A stretch of DNA of 21,792 bases. Origin: JAAXQD01 sp032126435. GTDB lineage: Bacteria; Desulfobacterota; Desulfobacteria; Desulfobacterales; UBA11574. Shown here in pieces: positions 5,610-12,744 of the stretch; within the stretch, counting starts at the first letter, position 1, and the number at the start of each line of letters is the position of its first letter. The position numbers and the translations under genes are program-made. The notes under the pieces were generated by a model. It made no database searches. It was not told the origin of the DNA and was given only the letters and a program-made list of their open reading frames with translations. The stretch lies in the NCBI GenBank assembly GCA_032126435.1, contig JAQBBE010000124.1, positions 1-21,792 of the forward strand, in the 5' to 3' direction.

Positions 5610-8543
5610 ATGAATCGGAGGACCTTCCTAAAAATTGCCGGTATGACCAGCATAACCTTCGCTGCAGGCTGCACATCCAATCCTGAAACCAGCCTCTTTT
5701 CCCTGGTTGAAGCTCCCGATGACATGGTACCGGGAAAAGCAGACTGGTACGCCTCCACCTGCCGCGAATGCCCCGCGGGCTGCGGCATCATCGCCAAAAA
5801 CAGAGAAGGAAGGGTTGTAAAGGTTGAAGGCAACCCGTTACACCCGATCAATGCCGGCAAACTTTGCATGCGGGGCCAGGCGGCGTTGCAAGGGATTTAC
5901 AATCCGGACAGGATCAAAACGCCCCTACTCAAGGGAAAGGACCAACTGCGACCCATTTCATTCTCTCAGGCAGAAGCGCTTTTACACGAGAAAGCGTCAC
6001 AGGCTGCCCACAAGGGACCTGATAGAATCTATATGTTGACAGAAGTGGTGGGTGAAAGCCTCTATACCCTTTTGACAGAATCATTGCAGCGATGGGGCTC
6101 GCCACCTCCCCTTGTATTTGAACCCTATGCCTATGAGGCCCTGAAAACCGCCAATGAAAAAATTTTCGGAATTCAAGGCCTCCCCGCCTATCATATGGAT
6201 AAAGCGGATGTACTGGTATCTTTGGGCGCCGATTTTCTGGAAACCTGGCTGTCTCCGGTGGAATACGCACGCAAGTTCAAGACCATGCACGCCCTTAATC
6301 ACGGGCGTAAAGGGTTCTTTTGTCATGTCAGCGCTTATCAGTCTTTAACCGGAGCCAACGCCGATCTGTGGCTGTCCTGCAAACCCGGAACCGAGGCCCA
6401 TGTTGCACTGGGCTTGGTCCATCATGCCATGGCATCCGGCCGGGGAAAAAATCTGCCGGAATCTCTTCTTTCCACCATTAAACGGATATCGTCACCCTTC
6501 ACCAAAGAAGCCGTTGTCCGAGCGTCCGGCATTTCGGCTGAAAATTTTGACCGGACGGCAACCCGCCTGGCAACGGCTAAAAAGCCGCTGATTATCGGCC
6601 CTGGCAGCGCCTGCGACAACGCCCTCCCAACGAACATGGCGGTGAATCTGCTGAACTTGATATTTGACCCCCAACTGATGCTTTTCGACTTTGAGGGACG
6701 ACATCGGGTGGAAACGGCAGCCCGGCGATCCGAAGTTCTTGCCTTTTTTGAATGTTTGAATCAAGAACCGGTCGATCTGCTGCTGCTCAATAACACCAAT
6801 CCGGTTTTTTCAATGCCATCGGAAAGCACTGTCATCGAAGCATTGAAACAGAAACGCCTTTTTGTGGTCAGTTTTTCCAGCTTTATGGATGAAACCACAG
6901 CACTGGCCGATCTGGTGATACCCACAAGACTTCCTCTGGAAACCTGGGATGAATACAGCGGCAGGCGCGGCATGGTATCCACGCTGCAGCCGGCCATGGG
7001 ACATTTGACCGAGGCTCCCGGTATCGGAGACGTATTCTTACGCAATGGCGGCGGCCAAACACCCGATAATTACACGGTATATCTTTACCGTCATCTGAAG
7101 GAAAAGAAAAGAATTGAAAACACCAAAGCGTGGATTCAGGCCATTCAACAGGGCGGAATTTTCAACCAAAACCATCGAACCCCATCTTTTCAGCCCGCTG
7201 AAATCGAACCGGCTTTATTGCACAAAGCCTTTGACAATCTCTCTTTACCGTCTGCATCCGAATTAGCGTTCATGGCGGTTCCGTCGATCCGGTTTTTTGA
7301 CGGCAGAGGCGCCAATCGACCTTGGCTGTGCGAGATTCCAGATCCTCTAACCCAGGTCGCCTGGCAGACACCGGTGCTGATGCATCCGCAAACCATGAAA
7401 ACAAAAGGGCTGGCCCAGGAAGACATCGTTGAAATTCAATCTGAAACTGGTCGATTAAATGCGCCGGTTTATGAAACCGAAGGGGTCCATCCCGGCAGCC
7501 TGGTGATGGCCATCGGACAGGGACATCGGAATTACGGGAGATATGCCGCCCACATGGGAACGAATCCCTTGGTGCTGCTTCCTCCGGAAACGGAACCTGT
7601 TTCAGGGGGTCCTCTCTGCGCGACCACCACCGTATCGGTCCGGGCAACCGGACGCACCGTAAAACTGGCACATACCGACGGCAGTCGGACCCAGCATGGC
7701 CGAAAAATCGCCCTTTCCGTTTTTCTGGATGAACTCGAACACGGGAAATCCCATGAAAAACACGGTTTGACCATGGAAGACTTTCCGTTGACCCTCCCCC
7801 TGCCCAAAGGCTACGATCCCCAACGAGATTTCTATCCCCCCCATGACCATGACACCTATCGTTGGGGCATGGCGGTGGACCTCGACAAATGCATTGGATG
7901 CGGCGCCTGTGCGGCGGCGTGCTACGCCGAGAACAACATCGGCGTGGTGGGCGTAAAACGGATTGTTGAAGGCCGTGAAATGGCATGGCTGCAGGTGGAA
8001 CGTTATCAGGATCCTGAACGCGGGGAAAAAATCACGTTTCTCCCCATGATGTGTCAGCACTGCGACAATGCTCCGTGCGAATCGGTGTGCCCGGTGTATG
8101 CCCCCCACCATTCTAAAGAGGGCCTCAACAACCAGATTTACAACCGCTGCATCGGAACCCGCTTTTGCTCGCAGAACTGCCCTTACAAAGTACGGCGCTT
8201 CAACTGGTTCGACTGGGAATGGCCCGATCCACTGAGTTTGCAGCTGAATCCCAATGTCACCGTTCGCAGCAAAGGGGTCATGGAAAAATGCTCGTTCTGC
8301 ATTCAGCGAATCAAGTATGCCCATGGCGTCGCCAAAAATGAAAAGCGAATGATAGAAGACGGCGACGTCGTTCCGGCCTGCATGCAAACCTGTCCCACCG
8401 ATGCCATTATTTTCGGGAATCTCATGGACCCGAAAAGCCGGGTCAGAAAACGGGCAACGGATCCCCGAGCCTATCAGGTCATGGGATATCTGAACACCAA
8501 ACCGGCCGTAATTTACCTGAAAAAGGTGGTCCAAAAGATATAG
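5610..8543 (+). CDS. actB: Alternative complex III iron-sulfur subunit ActB (molybdopterin-like plus NrfC-like)
   Basis: A 977-residue fusion. The N-terminus has a Tat motif (N-R-R-T-F-L-K) and a lipobox (F-A-A-G-C21), suggesting a Tat-exported lipoprotein facing the periplasm. Residues ~45-650 form the molybdopterin oxidoreductase-like B1 domain, with ActB hallmarks such as A-D-L-V-I-P-T-R-L-P-L-E-T-W. B1 keeps four cysteines, C51-x2-C54-x3-C58 and C86-M-R-G, the pattern of a [4Fe-4S] site in DMSO-reductase relatives. I see no Cys or Ser where a molybdenum ligand would be expected, so Mo is unlikely. The NrfC-like B2 domain (~750-977) carries ferredoxin groups C-I-G-C-G-A-C-A-A-A-C, C-Q-H-C-D-N-A-P-C-E-S-V-C-P, C-I-G-T-R-F-C-S-Q-N-C-P-Y-K, C-S-F-C and C-M-Q-T-C-P. 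In known ACIII this domain holds three [4Fe-4S] and one [3Fe-4S] cluster linking quinol oxidation to the haem subunits. It is the first gene after the promoter. Confidence 0.93.
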   Translation: MNRRTFLKIAGMTSITFAAGCTSNPETSLFSLVEAPDDMVPGKADWYASTCRECPAGCGIIAKNREGRVVKVEGNPLHPINAGKLCMRGQAALQGIYNPDRIKTPLLKGKDQLRPISFSQAEALLHEKASQAAHKGPDRIYMLTEVVGESLYTLLTESLQRWGSPPPLVFEPYAYEALKTANEKIFGIQGLPAYHMDKADVLVSLGADFLETWLSPVEYARKFKTMHALNHGRKGFFCHVSAYQSLTGANADLWLSCKPGTEAHVALGLVHHAMASGRGKNLPESLLSTIKRISSPFTKEAVVRASGISAENFDRTATRLATAKKPLIIGPGSACDNALPTNMAVNLLNLIFDPQLMLFDFEGRHRVETAARRSEVLAFFECLNQEPVDLLLLNNTNPVFSMPSESTVIEALKQKRLFVVSFSSFMDETTALADLVIPTRLPLETWDEYSGRRGMVSTLQPAMGHLTEAPGIGDVFLRNGGGQTPDNYTVYLYRHLKEKKRIENTKAWIQAIQQGGIFNQNHRTPSFQPAEIEPALLHKAFDNLSLPSASELAFMAVPSIRFFDGRGANRPWLCEIPDPLTQVAWQTPVLMHPQTMKTKGLAQEDIVEIQSETGRLNAPVYETEGVHPGSLVMAIGQGHRNYGRYAAHMGTNPLVLLPPETEPVSGGPLCATTTVSVRATGRTVKLAHTDGSRTQHGRKIALSVFLDELEHGKSHEKHGLTMEDFPLTLPLPKGYDPQRDFYPPHDHDTYRWGMAVDLDKCIGCGACAAACYAENNIGVVGVKRIVEGREMAWLQVERYQDPERGEKITFLPMMCQHCDNAPCESVCPVYAPHHSKEGLNNQIYNRCIGTRFCSQNCPYKVRRFNWFDWEWPDPLSLQLNPNVTVRSKGVMEKCSFCIQRIKYAHGVAKNEKRMIEDGDVVPACMQTCPTDAIIFGNLMDPKSRVRKRATDPRAYQVMGYLNTKPAVIYLKKVVQKI

Positions 8544-8560
8544 GGATTTAAATTGAAAAA

Positions 8561-8620
8561 AAAGTGCCTAAAATTTGAAGTGCCTAAAGTTTGAAGTGAT
8601 CTAAAGTGCCTAAAGTTGAG
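8561..8620 (+). repeat. GTGCCTAAA tract (left arm)
   Basis: GTGCCTAAA occurs at 8564, 8580 and 8606, and the first two belong to a 16-base direct repeat (GTGCCTAAA[A/G]TTTGAA). It is imperfectly complementary to 8660-8706. Confidence 0.8.
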
Positions 8621-8621
8621 G

Positions 8622-8636
8622 TAGCGCTAACGCGCT
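8622..8636. repeat. GC-rich short inverted repeat in the B-C gap
   Basis: AGCGC and GCGCT flank four bases (TAAC), forming a small hairpin between the two repeat arms; the first part, TAGCGCTA, is itself palindromic. No T-run follows, so it is not a typical terminator. Confidence 0.5.
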
Positions 8637-8659
8637 GTTATTGAAATATAATTGGCAGA

Positions 8660-8706
8660 ATTCCTTAACTTTAGCTCATTTTAGTTCACTTAAGGCACTC
8701 TGAACC
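8660..8706 (-). repeat. GTGCCTTAA/CTAAA tract (right arm)
   Basis: On the minus strand this reads GAGTGCCTTAAGTGAACT and then AGCTAAAGTTAAGG, closely matching the left arm's GTGCCTAAAGTT and CTAAAGTTGAGG elements. The two arms can form a long imperfect hairpin with a loop of about 40 bases. Confidence 0.75.
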
Positions 8707-8772
8707 ACCTTTGGCAGGGCTGAAGAATAATTGCCCGACCCAGGCAGCTATGTTTTTAGACATGAAGATAAA

Positions 8773-10089
8773 ATGACCGAACTGACATTTGCAAAAATAG
8801 ATCAGACCGTACTGGACACCCTGAAACCGCCGGATCGCAGTTACTGGCTGACCGTGGGGATATTGTTTGCGGGTGCATTGGCCGGAGCGGGCTGCTGGAT
8901 CTATCAGATTTTAACCGGCATCGGCGTGGCCGGAATGAACAACCCGGTGGCCTGGGGAACCTACCTCATCAACTTTGTGTTCTGGGTGGGGATTGCCCAT
9001 TCCGGAACCCTCATCTCCGCCATTTTACATCTGCTCAGGGCCGGATGGCGAAATCCGATTGCACGGGCTGCTGAAACCATGACGGTCTTTGCGGTCTGCA
9101 TTGCCGGACTCTTTCCGTTTATTCATCTGGGCCGGGTCTGGCTGGTCTTTTATATGCTCCCCATTCCCAATCAGAGAAACCTGTGGCAGAATTTTCAATC
9201 GCCGCTGATGTTCGACGTCGTGGCCATCAGCACGTATCTTACGGTGAGTTCGCTGTTCTGGTACACCGGAATGCTTCCGGATCTTGCCATCGTACGCGAT
9301 CACGCCACGGGAATACGCAAGAAGATCTTCACGGTGATCTCCCTGGGATGGACCGGCGCCCATGAGCAGTGGCGGCATTATGCCCGCGGATATCTGTTTT
9401 TTGCGGCCCTGGCGACACCCCTGGTGATTTCAGTTCACAGCGTGGTATCATGGGATTTTGCACTGGCAGTTGTACCCGGCTGGCACACGACGATATTTGC
9501 ACCCTATTTCGTGGCCGGCGCCATCCATTCCGGCCTGGCCATGGTACTGACGCTGATGATTCCCATTCGAAAGCTTTTTCATTATGAAAAAATTATCACC
9601 GTCAAAGTTTTGGAAAGCGTTGCCAAAACCATTATTTTTACCGGCCTGATCGTGGGGTTTGCCTATGGCACTGAGTTCTTTATCGCATGGTACAGCCAAA
9701 ATCCGGTGGAAATGGCCATCTTTAAATATCGACCCACCGGCGACTACGCCCTCGGATTCTGGATCATGGTCGTCTGCAACACCATCATCCCCTTACTCTT
9801 CTTTTTCAAACAGATCCGGACCACCATTCCCTGGCTGTTCGGTATTTCAATATGTGTCAATATCGGTATGTGGTATGAGCGTTTCGTAATTATTATCAGC
9901 AGCGTGAGCCGTGATTTTATCCCCCATGCCTGGGGCCTGTATTCACCGACGATGATCGAATTCGGTATCATGCTGGGTGCTTTTTGTCTGTTCTTTTTTT
10001 TCTTCTTACTCTTTGTCAAACACCTGCCGTCGGTCTCGATGACGGAGATGAAGGAAACCGTCGATCAAGGAGCCCGCCATGGGGACTGA
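8773..10089 (+). CDS. actC: Alternative complex III quinol-oxidising membrane subunit ActC (NrfD-like)
   Basis: A 438-residue polytopic membrane protein of the NrfD/PsrC family with about ten predicted helices. Signature stretches include G-M-N-N-P-V-A-W-G-T-Y near residue 57, W-V-G-I-A-H-S-G-T-L-I-S-A-I-L, F-P-F-I-H-L-G-R-V-W, F-Q-S-P-L-M-F-D-V-V-A-I-S-T-Y, L-P-D-L-A-I-V-R-D, S-V-H-S-V-V-S-W-D-F and P-Y-F-V-A-G-A-I-H-S-G. The His/Asp residues in these motifs lie at the quinol site and along a proposed proton path in characterised ACIII. ATG at 8773 is chosen over the in-frame TTG at 8731; the conserved protein begins soon after it. A 229-base repeat-bearing gap separates it from actB, which is unusual for these normally close genes. 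Its end overlaps actD by 11 bases. Confidence 0.93.
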   Translation: MTELTFAKIDQTVLDTLKPPDRSYWLTVGILFAGALAGAGCWIYQILTGIGVAGMNNPVAWGTYLINFVFWVGIAHSGTLISAILHLLRAGWRNPIARAAETMTVFAVCIAGLFPFIHLGRVWLVFYMLPIPNQRNLWQNFQSPLMFDVVAISTYLTVSSLFWYTGMLPDLAIVRDHATGIRKKIFTVISLGWTGAHEQWRHYARGYLFFAALATPLVISVHSVVSWDFALAVVPGWHTTIFAPYFVAGAIHSGLAMVLTLMIPIRKLFHYEKIITVKVLESVAKTIIFTGLIVGFAYGTEFFIAWYSQNPVEMAIFKYRPTGDYALGFWIMVVCNTIIPLLFFFKQIRTTIPWLFGISICVNIGMWYERFVIIISSVSRDFIPHAWGLYSPTMIEFGIMLGAFCLFFFFFLLFVKHLPSVSMTEMKETVDQGARHGD

Positions 10090-10591
10090 GTATCGGGTAA
10101 TGGGTCTGTTCACCGACGAAAACCGGGCCGTATCGGCCATCGAGGCCATCAAGGATTCACCTTGGCCGCTGCGCCGGGTTCACAGTCCTGTTCCCAGCCA
10201 TAAAATATCCGATGCACTGGGTTTGAAAAAGAGCAAGGTCGGGTATTTTACGCTGGCCGGCGGAATCTTCGGCTTTTTTGCCGGTTTTCTCCTGGCCGCA
10301 TTTACCGCCTCTCAGTGGAATCTCGTTGTCAGCGGAAAGCCGGTTATCGCACTGGTGCCGTTTTTTATCGTGGGGTTCGAGTTTACCATTTTGTTTGCTG
10401 TTTTCGGCAATGTGGCCGGTCTCATCCATCAGATACAGCTCCCCGAATTCACCGGGCTCAAGGAATATGATCCCCGATGTTCAGGAGAGCACTTCGGGAT
10501 TCTGGCCGCCTGCAAAGCAGATGAATTGGAAGGACTCAAAGCGTTTTTTCAAACCAGAGGCGGCGAGATAAATATCTTTTCAGAAGGATAA
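10079..10591 (+). CDS. actD: Alternative complex III subunit ActD (DUF3341)
   Basis: A 170-residue protein of the DUF3341 family. A soluble N-terminus begins Y-R-V-M-G-L-F-T-D-E-N-R-A-V-S-A-I. Two membrane helices follow at ~60-80 (TLAGGIFGFFAGFLLAAF) and ~95-120 (ALVPFFIVGFEFTILFAVFG), then a short C-terminal soluble part with H-F-G-I-L-A-A-C. In known ACIII, ActD is a structural subunit without cofactors, packing near ActC and the haem subunits. It overlaps actC by 11 bases and has an AGGAG ribosome site about seven bases before the ATG, so coupled translation is likely. Confidence 0.9.
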   Translation: MGTEYRVMGLFTDENRAVSAIEAIKDSPWPLRRVHSPVPSHKISDALGLKKSKVGYFTLAGGIFGFFAGFLLAAFTASQWNLVVSGKPVIALVPFFIVGFEFTILFAVFGNVAGLIHQIQLPEFTGLKEYDPRCSGEHFGILAACKADELEGLKAFFQTRGGEINIFSEG

Positions 10592-10615
10592 GAATACAAC
10601 AAGCCAAGGACCCGG

Positions 10616-11866
10616 GTGCGGTTTGCCCAAATAAACTTTTTGAGTGATATGTCATCAAACGACAAAAACACCGCTGTTTTACAGACAAAGCCGTGGGTTC
10701 TCATTTGTCTGTCTCTGGTCATTATCGGCCTGGGCGCCTTTATTGTCGGGCTTATGGGCCGGCACCCCGAAAGGGCCTGGCAGGCATATCTGATCAATTT
10801 TTTGTTATGGTCGGGCATCGCCCAGGGCGGCCTCCTTTTCTCTGTCGTCATGCACACGGTTAAGGCCCGGTGGAGCGGACCGTTGTCGAACCTTGCCGAG
10901 TCTTTTACCGCGTTTTTTCCCATTTCTTTCGGCCTCTTTTTAATTCTCTTTCTGGGGAGAAATGACCTTTTTCCATGGCTCCATCAGGATCTTCACGGTA
11001 AAGAGGTCTGGCTGAACATCCCGTTTCTTTTTACCAGAGATTCTGTGGGACTGCTGATCCTCTACGGTTTGGGGTTTTTATATCTTTACCATGCCTTCTG
11101 GTTGAAACTGGATCGCTCCATATCATCCGGCAAAATCCGGACCTTTTTATACAAAAGGTGGGATCAACGCATCCCGGATGCCCAAACATGCAACCGCCGG
11201 ATGACGGTTTTCGGTATTCTTTATATTCTCGCTTTTGCAATAATCCTGTCCCTGATCGGCTTCGATCTGGTGATGAGCATGGATCCCCACTGGTATTCCA
11301 CCCTCTTTGGTGCCTATACCTTCGTAAAGGCATTTTATGTCGGCCTGGGGGGTCTGATCATCCTCGCATCGGCACTTCATCTGTATCCGGAAATCGAATT
11401 TAAGCTGAAACCGTCGGATTTCCATGATATCGGAAAACTCTTTTTTGCCTTCTGCCTGGTTTGGGCCGATTTTTTCTACGTCCAGCTGGTGGTCATCTGG
11501 TACGGCAACATTCCCGAAGAAACCGCCTACGTTATCAAACGAACCATGACCCCGCCCTGGAATTCTCTGGCCTGGTTTATCTTTATCATCTGCTTTATCA
11601 TTCCGTTTTTCGTTCTGCTGAACAAGAAGATCAAAACCAAGCCTGGGTTCATGAGCATACTTTGCGCCGTTGTTATTATGGGGATCTGGCTGGAACATCT
11701 TCTGCTCATTGGGCCGGCGCTGAATCCCCATGCTTCCGCCCTGCCCCTGGGCTTTATGGACGGACTGATTTTCTTAGGATTTTTGGGTCTCATGGCACTG
11801 GCCGTTACCGTTTTTTTGAACCTGTTTCCCGAACTGCTCCGAGTTGCCGACGGGGAGGTGACGTGA
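10616..11866 (+). CDS. actF: Alternative complex III membrane subunit ActF (NrfD-like)
   Basis: A 416-residue polytopic membrane protein distantly similar to ActC, with about ten helices. Recognisable parts are R-A-W-Q-A-Y-L-I-N-F-L-L-W-S-G-I-A-Q-G-G, S-F-T-A-F-F-P-I-S-F, the paired F-T-R-D-S-V-G-L region, and S-M-D-P-H-W-Y-S-T-L-F-G-A-Y-T-F. These match ActF, the second NrfD-like subunit, thought to take part in proton translocation. GTG at 10616 is chosen because AAGGA lies five bases upstream; ATG at 10649 is the alternative and has a weaker site. In standard order ActE lies between ActD and ActF; here no cytochrome gene is present in that place. Its TGA shares one base with the ATG of actA. 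Confidence 0.9.
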   Translation: MRFAQINFLSDMSSNDKNTAVLQTKPWVLICLSLVIIGLGAFIVGLMGRHPERAWQAYLINFLLWSGIAQGGLLFSVVMHTVKARWSGPLSNLAESFTAFFPISFGLFLILFLGRNDLFPWLHQDLHGKEVWLNIPFLFTRDSVGLLILYGLGFLYLYHAFWLKLDRSISSGKIRTFLYKRWDQRIPDAQTCNRRMTVFGILYILAFAIILSLIGFDLVMSMDPHWYSTLFGAYTFVKAFYVGLGGLIILASALHLYPEIEFKLKPSDFHDIGKLFFAFCLVWADFFYVQLVVIWYGNIPEETAYVIKRTMTPPWNSLAWFIFIICFIIPFFVLLNKKIKTKPGFMSILCAVVIMGIWLEHLLLIGPALNPHASALPLGFMDGLIFLGFLGLMALAVTVFLNLFPELLRVADGEVT

Positions 11867-12495
11867 TGGAAATGTTGATCACCGCCATCGCGATACTATC
11901 GGTTCTGGTACTGGCCGTGATCGTCGGCACCGGGGGCAAGCCCATGCGGTTTATCACCGCTTTCGGTGAATCCCTATCTTCGTTGGCCAAGAACAGGGTT
12001 CCGCTCTTATGGGCCGGACTTTGTGTGTTGCTGATTCTGGGTTTTCTCTATTTTTTTTACATCCCGCCGGCCACCCGGATCGGTCCCGAACAGCCGATCC
12101 CTTTCAGCCACCGGGTCCATGCCGGTGTCAAGGCGATCCAGTGCCGGTTCTGCCATCCGTATGTCGAACGGTCGATTCATCCGGGAATCCCCCCGGTTGA
12201 AAAATGCCTGTACTGTCACAAGTACATCATCGCCAATCACCCCTGGATTCAGAAGGAACATGAATATTTTAACACCCGGACACCGACACCCTGGAAAAAA
12301 GTCTTCTACGTTCCGGAACACGTCCTGTTTAATCATCAGCGGCATATTAAAAAGGAAGTCGAATGTCAAAAATGCCATGGACAGATCGAGACCCTGGATC
12401 GAATTCCGGGAAAACGTTTCAAGATGGGATTCTGCGTTGAATGTCACAAACTTAAAGAGGCCAATCTGGACTGCTGGCTGGCATGTCACAATTGA
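11866..12495 (+). CDS. actA: Alternative complex III pentahaem cytochrome ActA
   Basis: A 209-residue membrane-anchored multihaem cytochrome c. Two hydrophobic segments (~3-20 and ~46-66) precede the haem domain. Haem motifs are C93-R-F-C-H97, C114-L-Y-C-H118, C167-Q-K-C-H171, C190-V-E-C-H194 and a fifth, C203-W-L-A-C-H208, which has three rather than two residues between the cysteines. P-F-S-H-R-V-H-A-G and the F-N-H-Q-R-H block match ActA, with His available as distal ligands. ActA passes electrons from the ActB clusters to the periplasmic acceptor. The start is fixed by GGAGG at 11854-11858 and the one-base overlap with actF. It normally leads the operon; here it comes fifth, directly before the oxidase genes. 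Confidence 0.88.
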   Translation: MEMLITAIAILSVLVLAVIVGTGGKPMRFITAFGESLSSLAKNRVPLLWAGLCVLLILGFLYFFYIPPATRIGPEQPIPFSHRVHAGVKAIQCRFCHPYVERSIHPGIPPVEKCLYCHKYIIANHPWIQKEHEYFNTRTPTPWKKVFYVPEHVLFNHQRHIKKEVECQKCHGQIETLDRIPGKRFKMGFCVECHKLKEANLDCWLACHN

Positions 12496-12566
12496 GCATA
12501 TCGGAAATTCTGCAAGTTTTTGAAAATATATGAAAATATTTAAGGTTTGAACGCTTGCCGCGAATA

Positions 12567-12590
12567 TGGAATAATGGAATACTGGAAGGT
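12567..12590 (+). repeat. Octamer-phased TGGAA tract (left arm)
   Basis: TGGAA starts at 12567, 12575 and 12583, an exact 8-base phase (ATGGAATA, ATGGAATA, CTGGAAGG). It is complementary to 12682-12710. Confidence 0.85.
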
Positions 12591-12640
12591 TGTTTTTAAA
12601 AAGGATACAATCCATTTTTAATTTTATAGACAACACAAAT

Positions 12641-12670
12641 TTTACAGTTAACATAACATTACATTATCCT
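12641..12670 (+). promoter_or_regulatory. Weak candidate promoter ahead of ccoN
   Basis: TTTACA (12641-12646) and TATCCT (12665-12670) are 18 bases apart in AT-rich DNA between the two TGGAA arms. The -35 box matches 5/6 and the -10 box 4/6. This could give the oxidase genes a separate transcript, but the match is modest. Confidence 0.3.
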
Positions 12671-12681
12671 GGAACCCATTA

Positions 12682-12710
12682 TTCCAATATTCCAGCATTC
12701 CATCATTCCA
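12682..12710 (-). repeat. Octamer-phased TTCCA tract (right arm)
   Basis: TTCCA starts at 12682, 12690, 12698 and 12706, an exact 8-base phase (units like ATATTCCA, GCATTCCA, TCATTCCA). Its reverse complement aligns with the left arm at 12567-12590 with few mismatches, giving a long hairpin with a loop of about 100 bases. Confidence 0.85.
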
Positions 12711-12711
12711 A

Positions 12712-12728
12712 TTGGGGCAAAGCCCCAA
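12712..12728 (+). promoter_or_regulatory. Perfect hairpin just upstream of the ccoN ribosome site
   Basis: TTGGGGC and GCCCCAA are separated by AAA, a perfect 7-base stem. It ends four bases before the GAGGAG ribosome site (12733-12738). No T-run follows. It may protect or insulate the ccoN leader (inference). Confidence 0.55.
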
Positions 12729-12744
12729 ACTCGAGGAGAAAGAA

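Noticed and set aside
5610..8543. ActB as an active molybdenum polysulfide/thiosulfate or nitrate reductase
   Set aside because: B1 and B2 are fused in one chain, no Mo ligand is evident and ActC/D/F/A follow, which is the ACIII arrangement.
11461..11865. Long in-frame extension upstream of the pentahaem cytochrome start
   Set aside because: It lies antiphase within actF, and the ATG at 11866 has an ideal ribosome site and overlaps the actF stop.
12712..12744. TTG at 12712 as ccoN start
   Set aside because: It falls within the TTGGGGC/GCCCCAA hairpin and upstream of the GAGGAG ribosome site that serves the TTG at 12745.
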